Part shown: positions 36,964 through 45,838 of the stretch, in pieces
Numbering within the stretch: the first letter of the stretch is position 1
Layout of the letters: every line of letters begins with the position of its first letter
Assembly (NCBI RefSeq): GCF_022788655.1
Contig: NZ_CP084951.1
Location: 2,666,001-2,730,000, forward strand
Length of the DNA stretch: 64,000 bases
Direction of reading: 5' to 3'
Source of the DNA: Sulfitobacter indolifex
Lineage (GTDB): Bacteria; Pseudomonadota; Alphaproteobacteria; Rhodobacterales; Rhodobacteraceae
Translations under genes and position numbers: made by a program
The notes under the pieces: model-generated
Databases searched by the model: none
The model's input: the letters and a program-made list of their open reading frames with translations, nothing else
Told to the model about the DNA's origin: nothing

Positions 36964-38378
36964 CCAAAACAGCAGCAATCATCGGTGGTGGAGTCATTGG
37001 CGGCGGTTGGGCCGCGCGGTTTGCCTTGTCTGGTTGGGACGTCGCGATTTTCGACCCTGATCCTGAAGCCGAACGCAAAATCAGCGAAGTCATGGCGAAC
37101 GCGCGACGATCCTTGCCCGCCTTGTCCGAGGTCGCTTTGCCGCCGGAGGGGCAGGTTAAAATCGTCCCCACAATTGCCGATGCCGTCGCAGGCGCAGACT
37201 GGATCCAGGAAAGCGCGCCCGAACGGCTTGAGATGAAGCACAAGATCTTTAACGAGATCCAGACCCATTGCCACAAAGACGCGCTTATCGGGTCTTCGAC
37301 GTCAGGGTTCAAACCCTCCGAGCTTCAGCAAGGGGCGCGGCACCCCAGCCAGATTTTCGTCGCGCACCCGTTCAACCCTGTCTACCTGCTGCCGCTCATC
37401 GAACTGGTCGGTGACGTTGCCACGACCACACGCGCGCATGCGGTGCTCGCTGAGCTCGGCATGAAACCACTGAAAGTGCGCAAGGAAATCGACGCACACG
37501 TGGCCGATCGCTTTCTCGAAGCGGTCTGGCGCGAGGCGCTTTGGCTGATCAAGGACGGGATCGCCACAACCGAAGAAATTGATGACGCGATCCGGTTTGG
37601 CTTTGGCTTGCGGTGGGGACAGATGGGCCTGTTTGAGACCTACCGCATTGCGGGCGGCGAGGCCGGGATGGCCCATTTCATCGAACAGTTCGGGCCCTGC
37701 CTGCAATGGCCTTGGACCAAATTGATGGATGTGCCTGAGCTTACGGACGAGTTGGTGCAAATGATCGCCAGCCAATCGGACGCGCAATCAGGCGCACATA
37801 CGATCCGCGAACTTGAACGCATTCGCGACGACAATCTGGTGTCGATGATGCGATCCCTAAAGGGCCGTGATTGGGGCGCAGGTGCATTGTTGAACTCGCA
37901 TGACGCCCGCCTTGAGGCCAACGCCGACCCCGACTTTACCAAACCCATCATCAGTGTCGCCCGCGCCATTCCGATTGATTGGACAGATTACAACGGGCAC
38001 ATGAACGAAAGCCGCTATGGGCAGCTGTGGTCAGATGCGGCCGACGCACTCATGCGCATGATCGGGGCCGATGCCGCCTACGTCAAATCGGGCTTCAGCT
38101 ACTTTACCGCCGACACCCACACCAAGTTTCGCAATGAATGCCATGCCGGCGACAACGTCACCGTGGTCACCACCATTCTTGAGGGTGCGGGCAAAAAGCT
38201 GCGGCTGTTCCATGAATTGAAAAATGCGGATGGCGATGTGGTAGCAACCTGCAACCAGTTCCTGCTGCACGTCAGTTTGGAAACCCGCAAATCCTGCGAC
38301 CCTGCCCCGCACGTCAGTGACAAACTCACATCAATCATCGCGGCCCAAGCCGCCCTGCCAAAGCCGGAGCTTAGCTGA
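36960..38378 (+). CDS. cdhA: L-carnitine 3-dehydrogenase fused to a hotdog thioesterase
   Basis: 472-residue fusion. Residues 1-315 are a 3-hydroxyacyl-CoA-dehydrogenase-like domain with NAD loop IGGGVIGGGWAARFA and the carnitine dehydrogenase pattern SSTSGFKPSELQ and HPFNPVYLLPLIEL. Residues 335-460 are a hotdog thioesterase (DWTDYNGHMNESRYG). The first domain oxidises L-carnitine to 3-dehydrocarnitine; the second probably releases glycine betaine from betainyl-CoA, the job of the separate CdhB in Pseudomonas. It overlaps both neighbours by a few bases. Confidence 0.9.
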   Translation: MTKTAAIIGGGVIGGGWAARFALSGWDVAIFDPDPEAERKISEVMANARRSLPALSEVALPPEGQVKIVPTIADAVAGADWIQESAPERLEMKHKIFNEIQTHCHKDALIGSSTSGFKPSELQQGARHPSQIFVAHPFNPVYLLPLIELVGDVATTTRAHAVLAELGMKPLKVRKEIDAHVADRFLEAVWREALWLIKDGIATTEEIDDAIRFGFGLRWGQMGLFETYRIAGGEAGMAHFIEQFGPCLQWPWTKLMDVPELTDELVQMIASQSDAQSGAHTIRELERIRDDNLVSMMRSLKGRDWGAGALLNSHDARLEANADPDFTKPIISVARAIPIDWTDYNGHMNESRYGQLWSDAADALMRMIGADAAYVKSGFSYFTADTHTKFRNECHAGDNVTVVTTILEGAGKKLRLFHELKNADGDVVATCNQFLLHVSLETRKSCDPAPHVSDKLTSIIAAQAALPKPELS

Positions 38379-39538
38379 TGCATTTTGGATTGAACGAAGA
38401 ACAAGAGATGATCGTCTCCACCGTGCGGTCCTTCGTCGAAAACGAAATCTACCCCCATGAGGCCGTGGTGGAGCGCACAGGCGAAGTCCCCCCTGACGTT
38501 GCGCAGGCGATCAAACAAAAGACGATCGATCTTGGGTTTTATGCCTGCAACTTCCCTGAAAGCGTTGGGGGGGCCGGTCTGTCGCATCTTGAATTTGCGC
38601 TGGTTGAACGCGAGCTGGGGCGTGGCTCGATGGCGCTGAACCACTTCTTCGGGCGGCCGCAGAATATCTTGATGGCCTGCAAAGAGGATCAGATCGAACG
38701 CTACCTCACCCCCGCCATTCGCGGCGAAAAGATGGATGCGTTGGCCATGACCGAACCCGATGCCGGGTCTGATGTTCGGGGCATGAAATGTTCGGCGAAA
38801 CGCGACGGCGGTGATTGGGTTTTGAACGGAACCAAGCATTTCATCTCTGGCGCGGATCACGCGGATTTTGTGATCGTCTTTGTGGCAACAGGCGAAGACG
38901 ACACGCCGCACGGCCCCAAAAAGCGCATCACAACCTTTCTGGTAGACCGCGGCACGCCCGGTTTCACCATCCGCGATGGCTACAAATCGGTCTCGCACCG
39001 TGGCTACAAGAACATGATCCTCGAATTTGACAACTGCCGCCTGCCGGATGCGCAGGTTCTAGGCGAGGTCGATGGTGGCTTTGCGGTGATGAACGAATGG
39101 CTTTACGCCACGCGGATCACAGTCGCCACGATGTCTGTAGGGCGCGCACGTCGTTGTTTTGACATGGCATTGAATTACGCGGCTGAACGCAAACAGTTTG
39201 GTCAGCAGATCGGCAAATATCAGGGCATCAGCTTTCAACTTGCCGACATGATCACCGAGATTGATGCGGCAGAGCACCTAACAATGGCGGCGGCGTGGCG
39301 GTTGGATCAGGGTCTGCCTGCCAACCGCGAAATCGCCAGTGCAAAGCTTTATGCGTCAGAAATGCTGGCGCGGGTGACGGATGCCACGCTGCAAATCTTT
39401 GGTGGCATGGGCTTGATGGATGATTTCCCCATCGAACGCTTCTGGCGTGATGCGCGGGTTGAACGGATTTGGGATGGGACATCTGAAATCCAGCGCCACA
39501 TTATCAGCCGCGATCTATTGCGCCCCCTTGGCGCATAG
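38378..39538 (+). CDS. Acyl-CoA dehydrogenase, probable gamma-butyrobetainyl-CoA dehydrogenase
   Basis: 386-residue flavoprotein with normal family length. FAD/substrate segments AMTEPDAGSDVRG and the electron-transfer region ERKQFGQQIGKYQGI are present. At the site where many family members have the catalytic Glu in YEGT the sequence reads RIWDGTSE, so Asp replaces Glu or the base lies elsewhere. The neighbours (carnitine dehydrogenase, CoA ligase, CaiD-like hydratase) suggest oxidation of gamma-butyrobetainyl-CoA to crotonobetainyl-CoA. The stop of the previous gene overlaps the start (TGATG). Confidence 0.82.
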   Translation: MHFGLNEEQEMIVSTVRSFVENEIYPHEAVVERTGEVPPDVAQAIKQKTIDLGFYACNFPESVGGAGLSHLEFALVERELGRGSMALNHFFGRPQNILMACKEDQIERYLTPAIRGEKMDALAMTEPDAGSDVRGMKCSAKRDGGDWVLNGTKHFISGADHADFVIVFVATGEDDTPHGPKKRITTFLVDRGTPGFTIRDGYKSVSHRGYKNMILEFDNCRLPDAQVLGEVDGGFAVMNEWLYATRITVATMSVGRARRCFDMALNYAAERKQFGQQIGKYQGISFQLADMITEIDAAEHLTMAAAWRLDQGLPANREIASAKLYASEMLARVTDATLQIFGGMGLMDDFPIERFWRDARVERIWDGTSEIQRHIISRDLLRPLGA

Positions 39539-39548
39539 GACCGCGGGT

Positions 39549-41567
39549 ATGAGCGATCTCGAACGTCTCCTCCGACCGCGATCCATTGCCGTGGTCGGCG
39601 GCGGGGCATGGTGTGACTCCGTGATCGAGCAGAACCAGAAAATTGGGTTTAAGGGCGATATTTGGCCCGTTCATCCCACGAAAGGCATTGTCGGTGGTTT
39701 GCCAGCGTTCAAGACGCTTGCTGATTTGCCGGAGGCACCGGATGCCACATTTATCGGTGTGAACCGCACCGCTACCATCGGACTGGTCGGCGAACTGAAC
39801 CAGATGGGTGCAGGGGGCGCGGTGTGTTTTGCCAGCGGGTTCAAAGAGACGGCCGACGGCGCGGTTTTGAATGACCAACTGCTGGCCGCAGCGGGCGACA
39901 TGCCCATCCTTGGGCCAAATTGCTACGGGGTTCTAAATGCCGTTGATCAGGTCGCGCTTTGGCCTGATCAACATGGGTTGGTTCCCGTGGAAACCGGCGT
40001 GGCGATCCTGACGCAGTCGTCTAACATCGCGATTAATCTCACGATGCAGCAACGCGGACTGCCGATTGCCTATACCATCACTGCGGGCAATCAGGCTCAA
40101 CAAGGGCTTGCCAGTATCGCCCAAACTGTCATCCGCGACGACCGCGTGACCGCACTTGGCCTTTATATCGAGAGCTTCGGTGACCTCGCGGCGTTTGAGG
40201 AATTGTCGCGGCTCTCGCGCGCGTTAGGCAAACCGATTGTGGCGTTGAAGGTGGGCCGTTCGGAGGAATCGCAACTAGCGACCATTTCGCACACGGCCTC
40301 ACTCGCAGGAAGCAGCGCCGGTTCGGACGCGGTATTGGCGCGGCTCGGCATTGCGCGGGTCGGCTCCCCCGCCGCACTGCTTGAAACGTTGAAGCTGTTT
40401 CACTGCCATAAACGCCTCTCCGGAGCGCGAATTGCGTCGCTGAGCTGTTCAGGTGGCGAGGCGAGCGTCATAGCGGATACCGCCGCGCAATATGGCCTGA
40501 CGTTTCCACCGCTGACATCCGAGTCAACGAATACACTTTCGCAGCACCTCAGTTCACTGGTCAATCTGGCAAACCCTCTGGATTACCACACGCAAATCTG
40601 GCGCGATAAGGCGGCCATGACGGCGGTGTTCGCGGCCATGACAGGCGAGGATATCGATCTGACGCTTGTGGTGCTTGATTTCCCGCGCTTGGACAGTTGC
40701 ACCGCCGATGACTGGATGATCGCGATCGAGGCGATCGAGGACGCGGCCATTCAAACGGGCCGTCCGTTTGGGGTGGTCGGGTCCATTGTCGAGAACCTTC
40801 CCGAAGCGATTGCAAAACGCTTGCTTGGCGCGGGCATTGTGCCGCTGTGCGACTTTGGCACGACCTGTGAAGCGATCAGCGCCGCGTGTATGCCGATTAA
40901 CCGAGATCATCAGCCCCTGCTGCGCGCGCCCAGCTTTGCGGCTACCACCAGCGTCACCGAAGGCGATGCCAAACTGACCCTTGCAGCATACGGCATGGAC
41001 GTCCCCAAAATCCGTGCAGGCATAGCGCAAGCAGATGTGGTCGATTGCGCCGAAAAGATCGGTTTTCCCGTGGTCCTAAAAGGCGAAGGTGTCGCCCATA
41101 AAACGGAGGCCGGCGCAGTAAAGCTGCACCTCGCAAACGCAGCGCAGGTCAGGGCGGCAGCGCAGGAAATGCAGGCCGAAACCTTCCTTGTCGAAGAAAT
41201 GATCACCGGCACCGTCGCCGAACTCTTGATTGGCGTCGTCGCGGACCCCGCCCATGGGTTTGTCCTGACCTTGGCCGCGGGGGGGACGCTGACGGAAATT
41301 CTGGAGGACGGCCAATCCTTGCTGCTGCCCACGACGGATGCCGATATTCGCCACGCCCTGAGGCAGTTAAGAATAAACCCCCTATTGATCGGTTTTCGCG
41401 GTGGTGAGCCGGCTAACATAGATGCCATTGTCGACGCGGTTGTAAGGCTGCAAAACTTTGTCACTGACCACGCCGACGAGGTCGCCGAAATCGAAATCAA
41501 TCCACTCATCTGTACAAAAGACCGTGCGATCATCGCCGATGCGCTTTTGGTGAAAGGAACAACATGA
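39549..41567 (+). CDS. ADP-forming acyl-CoA synthetase (acetate-CoA ligase family)
   Basis: About 673 residues: CoA-binding domain (1-120), succinyl-CoA-synthetase-like domains with the phospho-histidine in the SHTASLAGS motif near residue 248, and an ATP-grasp domain (about 460-670, ending INPLICTKDRAIIADALLV). Such enzymes make acyl-CoA with ADP release. Here it may activate gamma-butyrobetaine or carnitine, replacing the CaiC/CaiB pair of enterobacteria. ATG 39549 is chosen because the upstream part of the open frame lies within the preceding gene. It overlaps the hydratase gene by four bases. Confidence 0.83.
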   Translation: MSDLERLLRPRSIAVVGGGAWCDSVIEQNQKIGFKGDIWPVHPTKGIVGGLPAFKTLADLPEAPDATFIGVNRTATIGLVGELNQMGAGGAVCFASGFKETADGAVLNDQLLAAAGDMPILGPNCYGVLNAVDQVALWPDQHGLVPVETGVAILTQSSNIAINLTMQQRGLPIAYTITAGNQAQQGLASIAQTVIRDDRVTALGLYIESFGDLAAFEELSRLSRALGKPIVALKVGRSEESQLATISHTASLAGSSAGSDAVLARLGIARVGSPAALLETLKLFHCHKRLSGARIASLSCSGGEASVIADTAAQYGLTFPPLTSESTNTLSQHLSSLVNLANPLDYHTQIWRDKAAMTAVFAAMTGEDIDLTLVVLDFPRLDSCTADDWMIAIEAIEDAAIQTGRPFGVVGSIVENLPEAIAKRLLGAGIVPLCDFGTTCEAISAACMPINRDHQPLLRAPSFAATTSVTEGDAKLTLAAYGMDVPKIRAGIAQADVVDCAEKIGFPVVLKGEGVAHKTEAGAVKLHLANAAQVRAAAQEMQAETFLVEEMITGTVAELLIGVVADPAHGFVLTLAAGGTLTEILEDGQSLLLPTTDADIRHALRQLRINPLLIGFRGGEPANIDAIVDAVVRLQNFVTDHADEVAEIEINPLICTKDRAIIADALLVKGTT

Positions 41568-42346
41568 CAAGTCCTGTTAAAACGCGCCGCGAGGGTGCCG
41601 TACTTGAGATTACTTTGGACCGCCCAAAGGCCAATGCCATTGATCTGCAAACCAGCCGTCTTCTGGGCGAAACCTTTGCTGCCTTTCGCGATGACCCTGA
41701 TTTGCGCGTTGCGATTATCACAGGGGAAGGTTCGAAATTCTTCTGCCCGGGTTGGGATTTGAAAGCCGCCGCTGATGGCGACGACGTTGATGGCGATTAC
41801 GGCGTGGGCGGTTTCGGTGGCCTTCAGGAATTGCGCGACATGAACAAACCGGTGATCGCTGCGGTGAATGGTATTTGTTGTGGCGGCGGACTTGAATTGG
41901 CCCTGTCAGCCGACATCATCTTGGCGGCAGATCATGCAAGTTTTGCCTTGCCCGAGATCACCTCTGGCACCGTGGCCGACGCCGCGTCGATCAAATTGCC
42001 CAAGCGCATTCCATACCACATCGCAATGGAAATGCTGTTTACAGGCCGCTGGCTGGACGCCGAAGAAGCCAACCGCTGGGGGTTTGTGAACCGCATCCAT
42101 GCCGCGGATGATCTGATGGCACAGGCGTGGGATATGGCCCGCAAGTTGGCGTCGGGTCCGCCGCTGGTCTTCGCCGCGATCAAAGAAATTGTGCGCGATT
42201 CAGAGGATAGCAAATTTCAGGATGCCATGAACCGGATCACCAAACGCCAGCTAAAAACTGTCGACGTCCTTTACGGGTCCGAGGATAACGCCGAAGGGGC
42301 GCGCGCCTTTACAGAGAAACGGGACCCGGTTTGGAAAGGGCGCTGA
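41564..42346 (+). CDS. caiD: Enoyl-CoA hydratase/isomerase family, probable carnitinyl-CoA dehydratase
   Basis: 260-residue crotonase-fold protein. The oxyanion-hole region FCPGWDLKAAADG and the segment GICCGGGLELALSADI are clear, as is ALPEITSGTVADAAS. Length and the repeated similarity to CaiD fit crotonobetainyl-CoA hydratase, which would join the acyl-CoA dehydrogenase product to carnitinyl-CoA. The name rests on family resemblance plus context; other crotonase reactions are possible. It is the last intact gene of the cluster. Confidence 0.8.
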   Translation: MTSPVKTRREGAVLEITLDRPKANAIDLQTSRLLGETFAAFRDDPDLRVAIITGEGSKFFCPGWDLKAAADGDDVDGDYGVGGFGGLQELRDMNKPVIAAVNGICCGGGLELALSADIILAADHASFALPEITSGTVADAASIKLPKRIPYHIAMEMLFTGRWLDAEEANRWGFVNRIHAADDLMAQAWDMARKLASGPPLVFAAIKEIVRDSEDSKFQDAMNRITKRQLKTVDVLYGSEDNAEGARAFTEKRDPVWKGR

Positions 42347-42348
42347 TA

Positions 42349-42745
42349 TCGCGGCTGGCTGGACAATGGCGGCGCGCCGTTATGGCCCTATTGGGAAAAT
42401 GTCCGTGGCTGGTAGGAGTTGCGCGACCTTGCCAACGTGAAACTGATCCACTTTGCCGATCTCAAACGCGATCTTCCCGGCCAAATCCGCAGCATCGCTG
42501 CCTTTCTTGACATCGACGTGGCACCGAACACCATGGCGGCCATCCTGCTTCACTGTTCGTTCAACTATATGAAAGAGAATGCCTCTGCCTCGGTGCCGCT
42601 GGGCGGTGCCTTCTGGGAAGGTGGCGCAAAGACATTTATCTACAAAGGGACAAATGGGCGTTGGCGCGAACAACTCGGCCGCGATGTGAGTGAAAGGTAT
42701 CGGGCGCGCGCCGAGCGTGAATTGGGGTACGATTGCGCCCGGTAG
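42349..42745 (+). pseudogene. Broken sulfotransferase gene, C-terminal remnant
   Basis: Right after the caiD stop a frame reads RGWLDNGGAPLWPYWENVRGW, then TAG at 42413, then continues in the same frame through VKLIHFADLKRDLPG to the stop at 42743. This is the C-terminal third of a PAPS-dependent sulfotransferase (Sulfotransfer_1), with the wording of the 3'-phosphate region. The N-terminal part including the PAPS loop is absent and an in-frame stop interrupts the remainder at a position where Trp is expected, so the gene is dead. Confidence 0.7.
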
Positions 42746-43202
42746 TTAGCGCACGGATCCCTCGGCTGATCAAAATCCAATCCCTTTAGCTAAGACGGCC
42801 GCCTTTCTGTTCACAAAAGCGGGTGCGTTATTAACAGCTTGGCTCGGAGCGGTCATTAACAGCGCATCGCGTGATTGTCGTCTCTGCGGACGAAGCCGCC
42901 CCATGCCACGCTGCAAACTTTGCGGCCGCGAGCCTTATAAATCACGGAGCGATACGCGGCACTCAGCGCGATCTCCCGAAAGCAGTCTTTGAACTCTGCC
43001 AGATCAACCCAGTTCGAAACCGGTCATTCGCTGCGCTGGTGTCGGTTGTCGCACATGCGGGACGGAGCCTTATGATGCACAGGCAGCACGGCGTGGACAG
43101 CGCGATGCAATTTCCTAAAGCGGCAGTTCGACGACAAGATTTCATATAACGTTTGCCCGCAAAGCAAATAGAAGTTTAAATGGTTTGGGGGGGAGTATTT
43201 AC
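42746..43202. other. 457-base region without a recognised gene
   Basis: Short open frames exist on both strands (for example 42871-43149 plus) but none resembles a known protein. Base composition is more mixed than in the operons around it. It lies between two accessory-looking genes and may be degraded DNA. The promoter for the PP-loop gene must be near its right end, where a G-run precedes the start. Confidence 0.4.
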
Positions 43203-44450
43203 GTGACTTGCGTCCAAGAACAGGATTTCACTCCGGCGTCAGGTTTATGTGGACGTGCATTTCAGTTGACGGCTGGAGATGCTGAATTCTCAGTCTTTTT
43301 CGCACTGCCTGAGGCGAACGCGAGCTTTCTTTCAACTGCGCCGTACGTAATTCTCCCTTATGCCGCAATGCTCGCTCTCGTGCATGGTGAAGACCTGAAT
43401 TGCGGCGGAATGACCGCTGATTCAGTTCTGCTGCGCAACATGCGTTGTGCGCTGGAAGAGGTGGTGCGCGCTCATTCCGGATTTCGAGTGCCCCAGATCG
43501 TAAATTTGACGGAAGCCCCTGTTGTGGCAAACACATCGGGGCAAACGGGCGTATTTTTTTCTGGAGGAATCGACAGTTTCTTTTCTGTACTCCGGCACCG
43601 GAAAGGCGGCGACGCCGACGGTGCCCAGTGGATCGGTCCCGCGACGCACGCAATTCATATCTACCACACGCCAGAGCCCGTTGGCATCGAGGCATTCGAG
43701 ACCCTCGCCCCGCTGGCAAGCGCCGTCGATGCACTTGGCCTGAGTTTCATCCCTTTGCAATCAAACTACATGACGGCGGATCGGTGCCTCAACGATCATT
43801 GGGCGGACCTGGCGCATGGCGCCGGCCTTGCAACCGTGTTGCATCTTTTGTCTGGGGGGCTGCGGCAAGGTCTAATCGGATCGACCCACACTTGGGGGGC
43901 ATTGGTACCTTGGGGTTCCGGCCCCATTTCCGACCCTCTGTGGTCGGGTCGGCGCATGCAAGTCATCCATGACGATGCCGCCTATGACAGAGTAGAAAAG
44001 ACTGAATTGATCTCGCAGCACCCAGAAGCCCTGGCGAACCTTAACGTTTGCGATACCCGCGTTGACGGAAAAGGCTACGTCAACTGTTCGGTCTGTCCAA
44101 AATGTCTTCGCACGATGCTCACATTGGATCTGTTTGGCAAGAACGAGAGACGAACGGCTCCGGCCTTTGACTGGTCAAACTACAGACCTGCCGCATTCGC
44201 TCGTGTCTTTTTGAGAACCGAGAATGACACCACCTTTGCTTTCGCAATTCGTGATCGCGCTCAAACCGCGGATCGACCCGACATCGTGTTGGCCTGCGAT
44301 GCAGCTTTGCGGCGCGGGCGTTTTTTACGGCCCATCGCCCGGATCGAAGACTTCGTGAAAAACTCGCGTATTGGTCGGCGGTACAGACGTCGTCTAGTCG
44401 AATGGCGACGCTCCATTTATAATCGGCTCGGTTTTGCAACTCGGTCATAG
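43203..44450 (+). CDS. PP-loop ATP pyrophosphatase-like protein of unknown function
   Basis: 415 residues, no signal peptide. The motif SGGIDS at residues 120-125 is the ATP-binding PP-loop of the adenine-nucleotide alpha-hydrolase/QueC superfamily. A three-cysteine motif NCSVCPKC (C295, C298, C301) resembles the zinc site of QueC-like enzymes. The N-terminal 115 residues and the basic C-terminus are not recognised. GTG 43203 is chosen because GGGGAG lies seven bases upstream; the longer frame begins with TTG at 43185. It sits alone in a region with a dead sulfotransferase. It would be expected to activate a carboxylate or amide with ATP; the substrate is unknown. Confidence 0.75.
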   Translation: MTCVQEQDFTPASGLCGRAFQLTAGDAEFSVFFALPEANASFLSTAPYVILPYAAMLALVHGEDLNCGGMTADSVLLRNMRCALEEVVRAHSGFRVPQIVNLTEAPVVANTSGQTGVFFSGGIDSFFSVLRHRKGGDADGAQWIGPATHAIHIYHTPEPVGIEAFETLAPLASAVDALGLSFIPLQSNYMTADRCLNDHWADLAHGAGLATVLHLLSGGLRQGLIGSTHTWGALVPWGSGPISDPLWSGRRMQVIHDDAAYDRVEKTELISQHPEALANLNVCDTRVDGKGYVNCSVCPKCLRTMLTLDLFGKNERRTAPAFDWSNYRPAAFARVFLRTENDTTFAFAIRDRAQTADRPDIVLACDAALRRGRFLRPIARIEDFVKNSRIGRRYRRRLVEWRRSIYNRLGFATRS

Positions 44451-44785
44451 CCTCTGTCGAGCTCGCTACCGCTAGCACCAACGTCCGCAATTTCTGCTGC
44501 GTTGCGGTATGGATTTCCTATCCTGCGCCAAGACGGAGATGCGTCAGGCGAAAGCGGTGGATACTGGTTAAGACCGCGTCAGCCTCATAGCGGACTTGTG
44601 GCAGTGCAACAGTGCTGGCCGAATAGGTGCGACGCACCCGGCCCGAAGCGGACCCTGCTGCTGCCCGTGGTGAACATCCGCTCCCCTACCCTTGCCGACG
44701 GGTGCGATCAGTTCCGATCTCATTAGGAGCGCGCGGGATAGCATTATCTCAGAGATTATTTAGGTTTATCGGATAACCGCAGATA
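44451..44785. other. 335-base region without a recognised gene
   Basis: Separates the PP-loop gene from the convergent LysR gene. The short plus-strand frame 44502-44726 has no family features. No clear terminator was seen. It is probably the right flank of the accessory insertion. Confidence 0.35.
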
Positions 44786-45790
44786 TCACCCGACGACGGT
44801 TTGAATATACCTTACCAGCGCTTCCACATTTGGATCGGGTTCATCCATGTTTGGGATCAATAGGCCATAGCGGCCCATATATCCGTCAAGCTCCACGCCC
44901 AGTTCAGTGACCAATCCAGCCTTGATATAAAACCGCGCAACGGAACGCGGCAGAACGGCCAGCCGATTGCTGCGGTTCACCAAGTTCACCGTCATAAGCA
45001 TGGAAGACGTCTCGAGCCGATTGTTTGGCAGGGCAAGCCCTGCACGCGCAAAAGTCAGTTCGATCGAGGTCCGCATCGGGCTGGGCCGCGGCTGTAATAT
45101 CCAGTCGTAGTCAAGCAGGTGCTCTAAAGAGAGCGAAGCCGCCTCAACAAGTGGATGAGTTGCCGCGGCGACGATGGACAATTCTTCTGCCCATAGCGGC
45201 TCAAAGCGAATGTTACCCATATCAATATGCTCAACTGGCCGACCGAGGGCCAAATCAAGCTCGCCTTCCGTCAATGCTTCGACGAGGTGATCCGATGTTG
45301 AGATCGTCAGGTTGATCAAAGGTCCCTTTCCCGACTGGAGCAGGTTGTTGAACACCTCGGTCAGGACGCCGGGGACCGCTTCCATCACCGCGCCCATGCG
45401 GACGCTGCCCAATTCTCCGCGTGCCATTGCGCTCATCTGGTTTGTCAGACGATCTATCTCGGTAAGAACGGTGCGAGCATGGCGGGCGGCTTCCGTGCCA
45501 AAGGCAGAAGGCTCCATCCCCTTCGAGCCACGCCTAAATAGCTCAACGCCAAGTATCCGCTCAACTTCCTGCAACAGCTTGGTGGCCCCCGGTTGCGACA
45601 GATTAAGCGCGCGGGCCGAGGCATGCAGGTTGCGTGTCTCGGATAGGCTGACCACGAGGGCAAGCTGTTTCAGACGCAACCGCGAGAGGGTCGCCATATC
45701 AAATCTGTCGCTCACCGAAACCGCCTTCTTCGAAGATGACCCCGCACGGGGCTGTCGCGCGCCATTCGTTGATTGGTCTATCATTCGCAT
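44786..45790 (-). CDS. LysR-family transcriptional regulator
   Basis: 334 residues. The HTH lies at about 37-95 (LKQLALVVSLSETRNLHASARALNLSQPGATKLL in two parts), then the substrate-binding domain. An N-terminal extension of about 30 polar residues (QSTNGARQPRAGSSSKK) precedes the HTH; an internal start at MATLSRLRLKQ is possible. It resembles GbpR/GalR-type regulators of sugar-acid operons. It is the last gene after the TRAP/dehydratase operon and probably regulates it. Confidence 0.87.
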   Translation of the reverse strand: MRMIDQSTNGARQPRAGSSSKKAVSVSDRFDMATLSRLRLKQLALVVSLSETRNLHASARALNLSQPGATKLLQEVERILGVELFRRGSKGMEPSAFGTEAARHARTVLTEIDRLTNQMSAMARGELGSVRMGAVMEAVPGVLTEVFNNLLQSGKGPLINLTISTSDHLVEALTEGELDLALGRPVEHIDMGNIRFEPLWAEELSIVAAATHPLVEAASLSLEHLLDYDWILQPRPSPMRTSIELTFARAGLALPNNRLETSSMLMTVNLVNRSNRLAVLPRSVARFYIKAGLVTELGVELDGYMGRYGLLIPNMDEPDPNVEALVRYIQTVVG

Positions 45791-45838
45791 AAGGTGTTGA
45801 TCGAGCCTAATAATGAATTGAGATCGGGCTGGTTTCGG

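Noticed and set aside
42871..43149. Possible small gene or transposase remnant
   Set aside because: No transposase motif or terminal inverted repeats could be seen on either strand.
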